The position numbers and the translations under genes were made by a program. The notes below the pieces were generated by a model that saw only the letters and a program-made list of their open reading frames with translations, was not told where the DNA came from and searched no databases. A stretch of DNA of 64,000 bases. Origin: Phaeosaccion multiseriatum. Taxonomy: Eukaryota; Ochrophyta, other classes. Positions 40,253-50,892 of the stretch are shown here, piece by piece (positions within the stretch are counted from its first letter, which is position 1; each line of letters opens with the position of its first letter). The stretch is from contig OZ218951.1 in NCBI GenBank assembly GCA_965112735.1, forward strand, positions 3,410,001 through 3,474,000, in the 5' to 3' direction.

Positions 40253-41500
40253 TTATCCATCCTTCACAATAAGATCCTTGTAGTCCTGAGGGTTGAAGCC
40301 TGGAATGGGCGGAGTGAGCATGGGCATCTTCCTCTTGAGAGGCGACGCCAGCTTGCTGCTGACCAGCGCTGCTTTCTTCAGGTGTAAGAAGACGCCGAGA
40401 GAGAGGGAGAGAGGGGGGGGGGGGGGGAGGACAGATAGGGATAGAGAGAGAGCAGAGAAGGAACGACAAGACGATGTGAGGATCCTTGCGAGAGGGACGG
40501 AGAGAGAAAGAGAAAGAGCATAGGAGGAAGGACGAGAGCAAGGACCAGAGGAACGACGACCATCGCTCGTGAGTGTCAAGTACTTCACTTCAGGACAGGC
40601 CGCAAATTGGCGGCTTTGGTTGGTGCCTGCGGTGACTGCCGCCCCATCCCCTCCGCCCCTTGCCCCTTCTCCTCGGATGGATCCGACCTACCCACCTTCA
40701 GGTTGGGAGGGAGGGCGTCGATGGCCTCGTAGCGCAGCGCCTCCTTCATCATGTGCACCGCTTTGGCCTCGTTGTTGCGCTTCATCTTGTTGCGGTTGTG
40801 AGTTAGACCGATCTCAAAGTTCCGGGCGAGCTCCTCGTCCGTCCACTCACTGGGGAAGGGGCAAGGGCACGACAAGCAGCATCAGCAGCAGCAGCAGTAG
40901 CAGCAGCAAGCCAGGGAAGTAAGGACGAGAAGGAGGCCACCACCGAATACAGCGAAGTAAAGGAGCCCATGGGGAAGGAAAGGGTTCAAAGCCGATACGA
41001 GTGCACTTCCTCTGCATACACACTACGAGCCGCGACGCCTCCGAGAAAAAGAAACGTCTCTTGTACCGACGAGGCTCTTCCATGGCCGTCCAAAGCACTT
41101 ACATCTTTCTCGTCTTGGAATCAAGCATCGCCACCCACATGTCCTTCTTCGTATCCCTCTTGGCCTTTGTTGTCTGCCGGTCGGCCTTGCTGCCCTTTTT
41201 GGCCTTTGTGCCCAAGTGCCGCACAGAAGCATTACCCCACCCTACGCCTCGTGTTTCAATGGCCCCCGCTGCTACTCCACCACCTCCTCCTCCTCTTCCC
41301 ACCGCTGCTCTGAATCCTTCACCCCCTCCTCGTCCTCCTCCTTGCACCCCCCCCAACTCCGGTGCTGATAAATAACCTAGCTGTGGCTGCCGTCTAGAGA
41401 GCCTGGCAGAGAGCCGTAGACAAGACCCGCAGCATTGAATCGCACCGCTCATCTCCGTCGCTCTGGCAAGAGAGAGTGTGGGAGGGTTGCAGAAAAGCAT
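40253..41500 (-). CDS. mrpl40: Mitochondrial large-subunit ribosomal protein mL40
   Basis: Three exons on the minus strand: 41500-41103, 40849-40696 and 40375-40253, joined in phase. Start may be 41500 (224 aa) or the ATG at 41452 (208 aa), which gives MSGAIQCCGSCLRLSARLSRR, an Arg/Ser-rich mitochondrial presequence without acidic residues. A Gly-rich linker follows, then KKDMWVAMLDSKTRK. Exon 2 reads EWTDEELARNFEIGLTHNRN, then a basic helix ending RYEAIDALPPNLK. Exon 3 has the mL40 hallmark end PMLTPPIPGFNPQDYKDL. The family (human MRPL40, yeast Mrpl28) is a mitoribosome large-subunit protein about 200 aa long, matching this size. It is divergent from the TXNDC15-like gene, 157 bp between ATGs. 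Confidence 0.8.
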
Positions 41501-41657
41501 ACGGGTAATTATTCATTGCCTTGCTCCGTCTCTCATGTGTTTGTTTGCTTCTGTTTTCCACCAGGACTTCTCTCTTCTCTCCTTCCCTCTTCCCTCTCAG
41601 GGACTCGTCTCCCTACTTTCCTGCCCTTCTTTCCCTCGCTGAACTCGTTGAGAGCGG
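41501..41657. promoter_or_regulatory. Shared upstream region of mL40 and TXNDC15-like genes
   Basis: Only 157 bp separate the outermost ATGs of two divergent genes. It is pyrimidine-rich on the plus strand. No motif recognised. Confidence 0.4.
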
Positions 41658-43852
41658 ATGGAGGGAGGGTGGAGAGAAACAGTTGACGATACGCTTGCCC
41701 TGGTCAAGTCCTATCTCGGGATCAGCGCGGCGGATCCTGATGGGCAGACGCAGCAGCAGGAGGAGCAGCAAGAGGAGCAGCAAGCGGGGCAGCGAGAGGA
41801 GGAGCAAGCGGAGCAAGCGGAGCAGCGAGCGGAGAAGTCCACCAATGCAAGTGGGGGTGGTTTTACACCAGCGACTCCCAAGACCGACTCGGTGACTGTT
41901 GTGTTTCCCTTGACGGACTATGTGAAGCACTCCATGCAGCACAGCCTCGCCTGGACAGAGATAGAGGGAGGATTTCCGACGTGCTTGGCCACTGTCGCTG
42001 GGAATGAAACGTGGCTTGCGCTTCACCAAAGCATGGACCGATGTAAGGAAATATGCCCTCTCCGTGCTGTGTCCATTCATCGCTCACTTTTTATTTCGAG
42101 CCTTTTACGGGCCTTCAGATATGCTTCCCCGGTCGCTCTCACCTTCATTCTCGTCTCTTTTGGTGTGAACTCCGCTCAAGCTTGCTTGCTCTTCGGCTCT
42201 GACGAAGATGTGCTTGCAGTTTCGTGTCATCGCCACGCTTCTCTCTCTCTCTCTCTCATTCTCTATGCCTCTCTCCCTCCCCCTCCCTCTCCATCTCCCT
42301 CCCGTTCTCTCCCTCTCTCTCTCCCTCCCCCCCCCCCCCGCCAAAGGCATCTCTCCCTTCCACCGCCTCCATGAGATATACCCCGATCAACTCGTGTGGA
42401 GCAGCGCCCCAACACCGGGCCCTGCCGAGGAGGAGCAGCGCGATGAGTCGGGCCCTAATCAGGCAAAGGAACGTGCCCAAACAGACGGGGGTGAGGCGCG
42501 TGAGGGGGCGGAGGGCAGCAGCGCGGCAGGAGGAGGGGGGGAGGGTCATGGGGGTGGAACGAGAGCCATCAAGGGGGCGTCAAATGCGGCCAAGCCTGAG
42601 CCCGAGGCAGGCAAAGAGCCTGCAGAGTGGGTGGTATTCTTCCTCTACACGCCTGTAAGTTTTCCAAGCTTTATTATTCTGATTAAACTTTTTCCCGTAC
42701 CAGCCTTGCCAGCCTGTGATTCCCCAATCAATGGAGTCATATGATTCCCCAATCAATTGAGTCCATAGCACACCAACTCACTACTCACCCCCCCCCCCCC
42801 CCTGCTCCTGTGCACAGAGGGAGCACTTCTCGTCGGTGATGGACGCGGCTGTCCACAGTGTGGCAGGTGCCTTCCCCCACGTGTGGTTCATCAAGGGGCA
42901 GGGCGCCGCCTTCTCCAGGTGAGCGAGTTGGTGCGTCGGCGGGTGGCGCCAAGCAAGCCAAGCAAGCCAGCCCCACAAGGCACTATTACTCTCCCGTATA
43001 TATGTTGTTACGAAGGGACTGTGAGACGTCGTTCCCCCCCCCCCCCCCTCCTCCACTGACCAGAAAACCAATCGAGGACACCAGCACAGCCTCGATGCCA
43101 CCCAGCACCTCTGGTCGGCGTGGTTTGCTGTACTGCCTTCTGCTCTGCCTTCTGCTGCCATCTGCTGCCATGTGCTTCCCCTCTCCGCTGCTCTCTCACA
43201 CTCCCCCTTGCTACCTTCTGCTGTCATGTGCTCCCCCTCGCTCCACTGCTCTTTTCCTGCCATTTCTCCCCTCCACCTGCGCCCCCCCCCCCCTGCACAC
43301 AGGTTCACCGCGCAGTACCACGTGCGCTCCTTCCCCCGCCTGCTCCTCTTCAACAACGGCAAGCCCGTGGGCAAGTTCAAGGGAAAGTGCTCGGTACCCG
43401 CGCTGGCGCTCTGGCTGACACGGCAAACAGGTGAGTGGACCCAAGGGTCTCCTGTGCTCTCTCCCCGCCCCTCTCTCTCTCTTTCCGTCCCTCTCGTTCT
43501 CTGCATCTCTCTCTCTGTCTCTCTCTCGGTCTCTCTCTCTCTCTCCCTCCTTCCCTCCCTCCCTCCCTCTTTCTTTCTCTGACGTGTGCTCTGACGTGTT
43601 CTGTGATATTGTGATGTGATTGTGATACCCACCCACGCTGCAACTGGGGCAAAAGAGCCGTGCTCACTCCTCCTCCTTCTATCCTTCTTTCCCATTCCCA
43701 AAGGCGTTCTGCCAGTGGCGGAGGTGCTTCCCTTCCAGCCCTCTCCAGTGGGCTTTCACATGCGAAGCAGCCTCGTGTGGGCCCTGGTGTGGGTCGCGTA
43801 CAGAGGCGTACAGTGGGCCATGAAGCGCAACTGGCGCGGCCGACGCACATGA
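41658..43852 (+). CDS. Thioredoxin-fold membrane protein, TXNDC15-like
   Basis: Five exons join in phase: 41658-42042, 42347-42654, 42818-42918, 43303-43430, 43704-43852 (about 356 aa). Exons 1-2 carry a Gln/Glu-rich linker, WLALHQSMDRCISPFHRLHE and a Glu/Gly-rich disordered stretch. The thioredoxin-like fold runs from EWVVFFLYTPREHFSSVMDA through GAFPHVWFIKG and AQYHVRSFPRLLLFNNGKPV (cis-Pro region) to LALWLTRQTG. The active-site CxxC is replaced by YTPREH, so disulfide chemistry is unlikely, as in TXNDC15. One membrane segment (SSLVWALVWVAYRGVQWAM) and a short basic tail end it. TXNDC15 sits in the secretory pathway and is needed for cilia in animals. No clear signal peptide is seen at this start, so an upstream exon may be missing. 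Confidence 0.7.
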
Positions 43853-44646
43853 GAGACACGGCCAACAGCCTACTACGGCCTAGAGCCTACTACGGCCTAG
43901 AGCCTACTGCAGCCTATTAGCCAGCAGCCTCATCAGCCTGCAGACAGGAGCCTAAGCAGCCAGGAGCCTAAGCAGCCAGCACTAAAAGACAATTGCCAAT
44001 GGCCGGCATAGCATGGCTGCCAGAGCACGGCCTTGCGCTCCACTCGGACGGCAGGAGGCAGAGGACCACCGCGGACAGCAGCCAGGCCAGGCAGGAGGTG
44101 CTGCATGATGCATGCATGTGGCCACGCCGGGATGGATGCGTCAAGCCCGCCCGTAAGTACGCACACTGGACCAGTCAAAGGACTTACGAGGCGCGAGGCA
44201 CACGAAGGAAAACGCGCTAGGCTGTGTCAGCGCCACCTCCTCCACCTCGCCCTACTCTTCTCTTCTTGAGAGCATCCCTCCATTGCACCTCAAGGGAAGC
44301 CCACCCCGCCCCACACCAACCCCCGCACCCCGTTGGCAGCACAGCGTGCATACCTAATGCATTCCTTCGACCGATGAGCGAAGAGATGGATCGACTGGAG
44401 ACCACAGAAGACGACAGTGAGTGATGCGTTCCCTCGATAGACAGGAGGTTTGGCTGGGAGGAGGCGTCAACGGCTGTGATGCTCTCTCGAAAACGAGATG
44501 ACAAGTCAGACGCTTAGCATTGTGTGGAAGAGGGGGAAGGACATACGTTGGCCTACGCATGTGTGTGTGTGTGTGTGGGGGGGGGGGGGGAGGGGCAGGC
44601 ACGTCGAGCAGAGAAGGGGACTCACTCGGCAGCACTTGGGTAGTGC

Positions 44647-44687
<41 letters not shown>

Positions 44688-45111
44688 ACATACATGACTT
44701 ACTTGCCGCTCTACACTCGCCGAATCAGGAAATCGAATACTTGTTCAGAAGTCATTTGTGATATATTGTGATTATTTACAAGTCCCGCGAGACCAAAGGG
44801 CGAGCCGCAAAGAAAGAGCCGCAAAACCGCTCAGCGGAGGGAGGCGAGGCGAGAGGACAAGCCCGCAAGAGGCCTCCTCCTCCTCCTCCTCCTCCTCCTC
44901 CTCCTCCTCCTCCTCCTCCTCCTCCTCCTCCTCCTCCTCCTCCTCCTCTTCGTCTCCTCCTCCTCCTCCTCCTCCTCCTCCTCCTCCTCCTCCTCCTCCT
45001 CCTCCTCCTCTCCCCCTCCTCCCCCCACCCCCCCACGCCCCCTCTTCTCCCTCTACTCTACTCTCCGTCCACTCTACTCCCCCTCCCCTCTCTCCTCTCT
45101 ACCCTCATTCC
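43853..45111. other. Intergenic region with repeats
   Basis: No gene can be supported. After the stop at 43852 there are tandem CCTACTACGGCCTAGAG and CAGGAGCCTAAGCAGC units (43870-43990). (GT)n then poly-G at about 44561-44590 and (CA)n at about 44651-44684 follow. (CTC)n covers about 44876-45010, downstream of the thioredoxin stop. Confidence 0.65.
44876..45010 (-). repeat. (CTC)n tract downstream of the thioredoxin gene
   Basis: About 135 bp of near-pure CTC with one TTCGTC interruption. It lies about 100 bp past the minus-strand stop at 45112 and is purine-only in the sense of that gene. Confidence 0.95.
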
Positions 45112-45385
45112 TCACTCCTCCACCTTGATGTTGAGACTGGCCATGACGTTGTGTTCCTCCCCATCAAAGGCATCGTACCCTTTGAAAGGTAAGTCCTTGT
45201 CCCCCTGCAACAGCGCAGTAATGTCATCCGTAATGACCTGCTTGGGCACGAGGCCGATGATGGCCGTCTTGACATCCCCCTCCTTGGTGATCATGGCGAG
45301 GTGTGGAATGCCATCCACACGGAACGCCTCCACGAGGTCCGCGTTGGCAGCGGAGTCTCCGTCGATCACCACGAAATTCACCTGT

Positions 45386-45435
<50 letters not shown>

Positions 45436-46435
45436 TGTGTGTATGTGTGTGTGCGTGCGTGTATGTGTATGTGTGTTCGTGTGCATGTTTTATGTGTGTG
45501 TATGTGTGCGTGTGTGGGCAGGGAGGGGAGGGGAGAGGAGGGGAGAGGTATTGGCGGTCCGGGAAAGAGTAGCCAGGTACGAAAAAAAGTGCCTCATATC
45601 TCTCTCCAGAACAAAATAAAGTGGAGGGGAGCGCGGGCCAATGCGGGCGGGGGCGAGTGGGTGGGTTGGGTTGGGTTGGGTTGGGTGACACCGATGTCCT
45701 GGATGTTTGGCGGCTCTCTCTCTGTCCGGTCCGCACTGCTAGGGCGTACTGTATACTAGCCGTACGCACCTTTCCTTTGTACTGCTTCTCAATGTCCTTC
45801 ATGGTGGGCGCCATGGCCTTACAATTGCCACACCAGTCGGCATAGAAGTCTACCACCGTAGGCTTGCCGTTCGTCAGAGCCGTAACCAAGGGGGTAGAGG
45901 TGGTCTCCATGGCCCGCAGCATGCCCAGCGGGTTGGCGTTAGCTGGGGCGGCCCCCGAGTGGGTGAAGAAGAAGAGCATACAGGTGGATAGGAAGGAGGT
46001 GAGGGCCACGGCGATGCTATTGCGCTTCTCGACGCGCTGCTCTGCTGCAAAAGCTTCTCTCCGCGCGGCTGCAGCGCCACTGTCCTCCACCGTCTTGCCC
46101 ATCTGCTGGGCTATTCTCTGCTGCAGAGTGAGCCCATCGCCGTCACCACCGGACGACGCTCCATCTGCTTGGGCCGCATCCTCTTCTCCCCCGTCTGCCT
46201 CAGCATCAGCATCATCCGCGGCTCCACCCAACCTAGTGGGAAGCCAAGCGCTTCTTTGTGACACCCTTGCCTCCCCCGCCCTTGGAGTGCATGCTCGGAA
46301 AGGCTCATTTCCGACACCACAAGCGCTTAATGTCCTCGACAGATGAGGAGCACTTCCCCCTGTCGGGGTGAAGGCTCGGCCCCGCCGGACGCAGGTGGCT
46401 ACCAAAACCCCTATGATTGCGGTGCTCCCCTTCAT
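45112..46435 (-). CDS. Plastid-targeted thioredoxin-like protein (HCF164/TxlA type)
   Basis: Two exons on the minus strand, 46435-45770 and 45381-45112, join in phase 0 (about 311 aa). The chosen ATG at 46435 gives MKGSTAIIGVLVATCVRRGR then AFTPTGG: a short hydrophobic signal peptide with Phe at the likely +1 position, as in red-lineage secondary plastids. An upstream in-frame ATG at 46474 would add 13 basic residues. After an acidic linker there is a membrane anchor (SIAVALTSFLSTCMLFFF) and a thioredoxin domain with KPTVVDFYADWCGNCKAMAP (active site WCGNC), VVIDGDSAANADLVEAFRVD and the cis-Pro loop VDGIPHLAMI. In chloroplasts HCF164 is a thylakoid membrane thioredoxin that carries reducing power into the lumen for cytochrome b6f assembly. 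The intron (45382-45769) holds (GT)n. Divergent from the UIM gene. Confidence 0.85.
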
Positions 46436-46665
46436 CCTGCCTCTCCTTTCCACCTGACGAGACCTCCTGTCCATGCAGCGAATAGTCCTTCGTTTTGTGG
46501 GCAGGAGGGGAGCAAAGACAGGGCAAAAGTGGGAGGGGAGGAGAGGGGGAAATTAGGATGGAATGAGTGCGCGGAAACCCTTCCTTCCCCTCACTATATA
46601 TTTTCCACGGTCTTGGGTCTTCATGTGACGTTGAGACGAGGGCTTGGCGCCTCTCCTCTACAGGG
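46436..46665. promoter_or_regulatory. Upstream region between thioredoxin and UIM genes
   Basis: Divergent ATGs lie 231 bp apart. A frame open on the plus strand reaches upstream of 46666, so part of this may be coding for the UIM gene. No motif recognised. Confidence 0.35.
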
Positions 46666-48360
46666 ATGCCTTGCTGGAGACATCGCAACTGCTTGCATGT
46701 GAAGGTGGGGCTTCACAGGTGCAGAGTGCTCAAGGTGAGGAGAGAAAGCGATTATGATTTTCAATATTGGATCCGCCTTACCCCTCCCTCCCCCCCCCCC
46801 CAACTCTCAGCTCATCGTGTATATTGAGGGGAAGCAGCTCGACGCCTTTAATGAGGTGTGTGGGTGTGCGCGGGATGCTCGACTACGGTGTGAGGGGGGC
46901 GAAAAGGGCGGTGGGTCTGGCTCGACGTGGCTACGGGAGAGGGAATCGCGACTCTGGAGCTGCCTCCCCCCAGCAATGGGGGTGAGATGGTCTCGGTGTC
47001 GCTTTTCCAGTGTCTCACGCATCCACCCAGGCACCTTTTACACCGCCCAGAACAAACTTCAGCTGCGGTTTTGGGCTCTCTTTTGGGTCTGAATTCGTAC
47101 GGCTGTCAGCGGTCAGACAACCGCTCGCTGGCTCCACGGGCACGGTGCTGACTTTGTTCGGTGCACTGTGCCTACTATCACTCGGTGAACATTTTATTTT
47201 ATTTTATTGGATCGTCCTCTCTCCTCCTCTCTCTGTGTGGATGTGCTTTCCCTTGCTAAACCTTCTGTGAAACCTTTGTTGTTGTCTCCGCCATCCTTTC
47301 TGTGCTGTGCAGGATGAAAGCCTCTATGACACCCTTCTGAAGGATGTTCGACGCCTGGTGAGTGAGGGAGCTACCCTGGTAGATACGCATGTTTTGTCCT
47401 GTACTCTCCTCCGTCCATCCTGGAGCCTCACTCCTCCTGCCACTCCCTTCGCTTCCCCTTCCTCCTCGCCCCCACCTCCTCTTCTCCGCCCCCCGCTTGT
47501 TCCCACCCCCCCCCCCCTCCCGCCACCCCTTTCCTGCTCTGCACCATCCTATCCCAAAATAAAAGATTGTGGAAACTGCAGACGACCCCGACCAGGACCC
47601 TGAGGCCGATGCGACCTTCAAGTCCTACAAGCAGCTGCGCAGGGACAATCAAACCGTCCGGAGCAAGAGACTCAAGCTCACCTTCCAGTTCGTCCGCACA
47701 CGTCCGGCCTTCGAGGTGCTCGAATTCAATCCCAACCCGGGGAGGATGCGCGCACAAGTAGGTGGTGCAGCAGCCGTCGTGGGCTCCATTCCCGTCTCCC
47801 CCGCCACGCTGTGTGTGTGGGCGTCTCTACTCCCCGCCGCCATCAAAGGAAGGAGCAGCAATGGCAAGGGCAAGGGCAAGCAGCAGCCCCAGACCAAGAT
47901 GGAGGATAGTGTTGTCGGTGATGATGATGATGATGATGAGGAGGAGGAGGAGGAGAGAAGCAGCGAGGCCAGCGCCTTGTTCCAGTCTCGGTACCTGGAC
48001 CAGCACTTCGGCGGGGCGGCGTGCTCACAGGGCGGTGGTGAGGGAGGAGGAGCGCTCGACCACCAACTTGGGCGCGGGGGAGGAGGGGGCGCAGACAACT
48101 TGTTTGCACGCGCAGCGGCGGCCGCGGCCAACCGCACAGAGGAGGAGGAGCTGCAACTTGCCATCGCTCTGTCGCTCTCCAGCAAGGACAATGACAACAA
48201 CAGCAACAACTACAACTACAACACCGAGGGCTCCGAGTCGTCATCGCTATCAAGAGGAGGAGGAAAGCGCAAGGCCAAACGGCCTAAGAGCGCTTCTGGT
48301 GCATCAGGGGAGGGTGAGAGTGCGGTGGAGGTCATCTCGCTGGAGGAGGACTCTCCGTAG
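46666..48360 (+). CDS. Ubiquitin-interacting-motif protein, family unknown
   Basis: Four exons join in phase 0: 46666-46734, 46811-46855, 47313-47357 and 47566-48360 (about 317 aa). The N-terminal part reads HVKVGLHRCRVLKLIVYIEG, KQLDAFNE, DESLYDTLLKDVRRL, IVETADDPDQDPEADATFKS, then LKLTFQFVRTRPAFEVLEFN. I do not recognise that fold. The C-terminal half is disordered with [12 protein letters not shown] and has a good ubiquitin-interacting motif, EEEELQLAIALSLSS, and ends EVISLEEDSP; a basic KRKAKRPK patch may be a nuclear signal. The UIM suggests binding to ubiquitylated partners. A GTAGGT at 47758 could start another short intron, but the frame stays open through it. The true start is uncertain. 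Intron 2 contains copy A of a dispersed duplication. Confidence 0.6.
46899..47195 (+). repeat. Dispersed duplication, copy A
   Basis: About 295 bp nearly identical to 49184-49487 in direct orientation. It runs from GGGCGGTGGGTCTGGCTCGA to CTATCACTCGGTGAACATTT. It lies inside intron 2 of the UIM gene. I count roughly ten differences between the copies by eye. Confidence 0.92.
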
Positions 48361-48540
48361 TAATGCGGTGGAGTGTTGTACGTCGGTGCCAGTTGTGATG
48401 AGCTGCTTGCACATGGCAGGAGGTCGGGATGCTCTCGCAGAGCTTGGTTGTCAAAGGATAGAGCGACCCGCAGGCTTGCTCTCGGGTTGTTAATGGTCGA
48501 TTCGACTACTAGACAAGATATGATACAAGCACTCAGCGGA

Positions 48541-48630
48541 CCACCGAACAGACTCTTGTGGAACAATAACCATCCATTCCACAGAGTCTGTCTGGTGGTG
48601 GTTATGGTTCCACAAGAGTCGGTTTGGTTG
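48541..48630. repeat. Nested inverted repeat
   Basis: GACTCTTGTGGAACAATAAC (48551-48570) is matched by GTTATGGTTCCACAAGAGTC (48601-48620) in inverted orientation, and by a shorter inner inverted copy TTCCACAGAGTCTG (48577-48590). The unit can fold in two competing ways. Confidence 0.88.
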
Positions 48631-48884
48631 TACATGAGGCCATCTCGCTGTAGGGAGGACTCTCCATGACCCCGAGATGGAGGAGGAGAGGAGAGGAGAG
48701 GAGGAGCAGAGGCCATCCGTGGATCAAGCATCTGACGAGGAGTGGATAGAGAGAGGAGCAGGGCACCCCTCCTCATCGAGCGACGGCTGAGGAGAGAGAG
48801 GAGCAGGCCATCCATTCATTGAGCGACGCTACACTGGGACGGACAAGACTACTGCTTTGCTGTGTGGCCTCCCTCCTCCTCCTC

Positions 48885-48915
<31 letters not shown>

Positions 48916-49183
48916 TCTGCTCTGGGGTTGTGGGAGGGAGGCCTGCGACTTAATGATGGTGAGTTGGAAGTGAGAGGAGGACCAGCCAGCCAATGCTCTG
49001 GTGACTTGCAAGTGAGAACAGGACGAACGAAGCAGCCGGGAGGGCAGGAGAGCACAGTCTTGGCCTGCAATCAAGAGGGTTTGGTTTTGTGTTTTTGGCT
49101 GGATGGATGCATGCATGGATGGGTGGATGGATGGATGGATGGATGCGTACTTTTTTCACCTCCTCTCCTCCACTCTGCGGGGG

Positions 49184-49487
49184 GGCGAGAAGAAGAAGGG
49201 CGGTGGGTCTGGCTCGACGTGGCTACGGGAGAGGGAATCGCGCCTCTGGAGCTGCCTCCCCCCAGCAATGGGGATGCGGTGGTCTCGGGGTCGCTTTTCC
49301 AGTGTCTCACGCATCCATCCAGGCACCTTTTACACCGCCCAGAGCAAACTTCAGCTGCGGTTTTGGGCTCTCTTTTGGGTCTGAGTTCGTACGGCTGTCA
49401 GCGGTCAGACAACCGCTCGCTGGCTCCACGGGCACGGTGCTGACTTTGTTCGGTGCGCTGTGCCTACTATCACTCGGTGAACATTTC
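49184..49487 (+). repeat. Dispersed duplication, copy B
   Basis: Second copy of the element at 46899-47195, in intergenic DNA. One frame (LFQCLTHPSRHLLHRPEQTS) is open in both copies and ends at the same stop, but no family is recognised. Confidence 0.92.
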
Positions 49488-49646
49488 ATTTCGTTGCGTT
49501 GCATTGCATTATCGTCTCTGTTCTGCTCTGTCCGTCTCTTCCCTTCCTTCCTTCCGCCCCCCCCCCTCGCCCCCTGCTGGCTGTGCTCTCCTTTTATTCC
49601 GAGTGGGCGTGCTTAGCCCTTCTTTCTCCCTCTCTCCCTCTCCCTC

Positions 49647-49726
<80 letters not shown>

Positions 49727-49813
49727 CCCTCTCTAACCTCCGTACCCCTTTCCCTTTCGGTTGCAGTGTGCTGTGCGGCGCAGACATGTCGGAGCGCGAG
49801 ACGGACTGACACA

Positions 49814-49926
49814 TTTGATGGCAGCGGATGGACACATCGGATGGCAGCGGATGGACATATCAGATGGCAGCGGATGGAACGGCGGATGGCAGCGGATGGA
49901 CACATCAGATGGCAGCGGATGGAGAG
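49814..49926 (+). repeat. Tandem GATGGCAGCGGATGGA array
   Basis: GATGGCAGCGGATGG repeats five times with ACACATCA, ACATATCA or ACGGC spacers. It is a close variant of the dispersed word GGATGGCAGTGGATGG. Confidence 0.9.
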
Positions 49927-50663
49927 TAGTGCTCCACCGTCCAAATGTACACATGCATGTATGTATGTATGTATGTAACAAGTGGGCCAGTCACGCACGG
50001 AAGGAGAGGGACACAAATCTTTGTATCAGTGTTCTTTTCCCGGGGAGGAGGTGGGGGTAGGAGTGGGTATGAGGGGGGGGGTGTCAGGACGCGAACTTTC
50101 AAGGCACACGCAGTATGTGCATGTTCATGCATTGGCCGAGGGGAGGTGGCGAGAGTGGTAGGGAGGGGAGCTAAGCTGGAGGGAGGGAGGGAGGGAGGGA
50201 GGGAGGGAGGGACCCAATAGAGCCTATCATGCCAGCACACACCTTCGCAGAGCCGAATGGCCTGACTGACTCGATTGGGACTGTGTGTGTGTGTGCGTGC
50301 CGTCCCACTAAGAAGCGTGGATGTCGAAAGTGGTCTCTATTCTCCTTTCTTTAGTACTGTTTGTATCTTCATGAAAAAATATAGTGATTGATGGAGAGAA
50401 TGAATCAACATAACCAGCACAGTACCCGTCTGTACATGCACCTTTCACACCCTCCGTCATGGCGCCTGACTACCCTACCATATCATGCGCACGCACGCAC
50501 GCACGCACGCACCCCTCCTTTGGTTGGGCTTGCTTCCCTTCCCTTCGGAACGGTGCTTGCTTGCTCAGCCTGGTCCTCTTTGGTGCCCTGTGTTTCTCAG
50601 GCTATCGACGGCTAACCCAAAGGCAAGGAGGAGGGTCCTACCCCACCCCCCGCATCTGAGCCA

Positions 50664-50786
50664 CCCCGACCCTGACCCTGGCCCTGACTCTGACCCTGAC
50701 CCTGGCCCTGACTCTGACCCTGACCCTGACCCTGACTCTGACCCTGACCCTGACCCTGACTCTGACCCTGACCCTGACCCTGCCTC
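50664..50786. repeat. (CCTGAC)n hexamer array
   Basis: CCTGAC repeats with CCTGGC and TCTGAC variants. It yields Asp-Pro or Gly-Ser dipeptide frames that are probably not expressed. Confidence 0.9.
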
Positions 50787-50892
50787 TTCTTCCTGTCTCC
50801 CACCCCCCTCGCCCCTCAAGTCAAGAAACAGTATCAAGTCAAACAGTTCCCCTCTTTCCCCTGAACCTCCTCCTTTCGGTGATGCATCGCTC

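Larger units (their letters stand above)
48361..50892. other. Intergenic region between convergent genes
   Basis: About 2.5 kb lie between the UIM stop (48360) and the RPxSA-gene stop (50893). The stretch contains a hairpin repeat, (GCT)n at 48888-48911, copy B of the duplication, (CT)n at about 49620-49710, a GGATGGCAGCGGATGG array, (GGGA)n at 50180-50210, and a CCTGAC hexamer array. No convincing gene. An acceptor-like CGGTTGCAG at 49766 leads a short frame ending DMSERETD, too short to call. Confidence 0.55.

Noticed and set aside
48862-49443. 193-aa plus-strand frame across duplication copy B
   Set aside because: It begins with a poly-Cys run from (GCT)n, runs through GGAT repeats, and has no splice or homology support.
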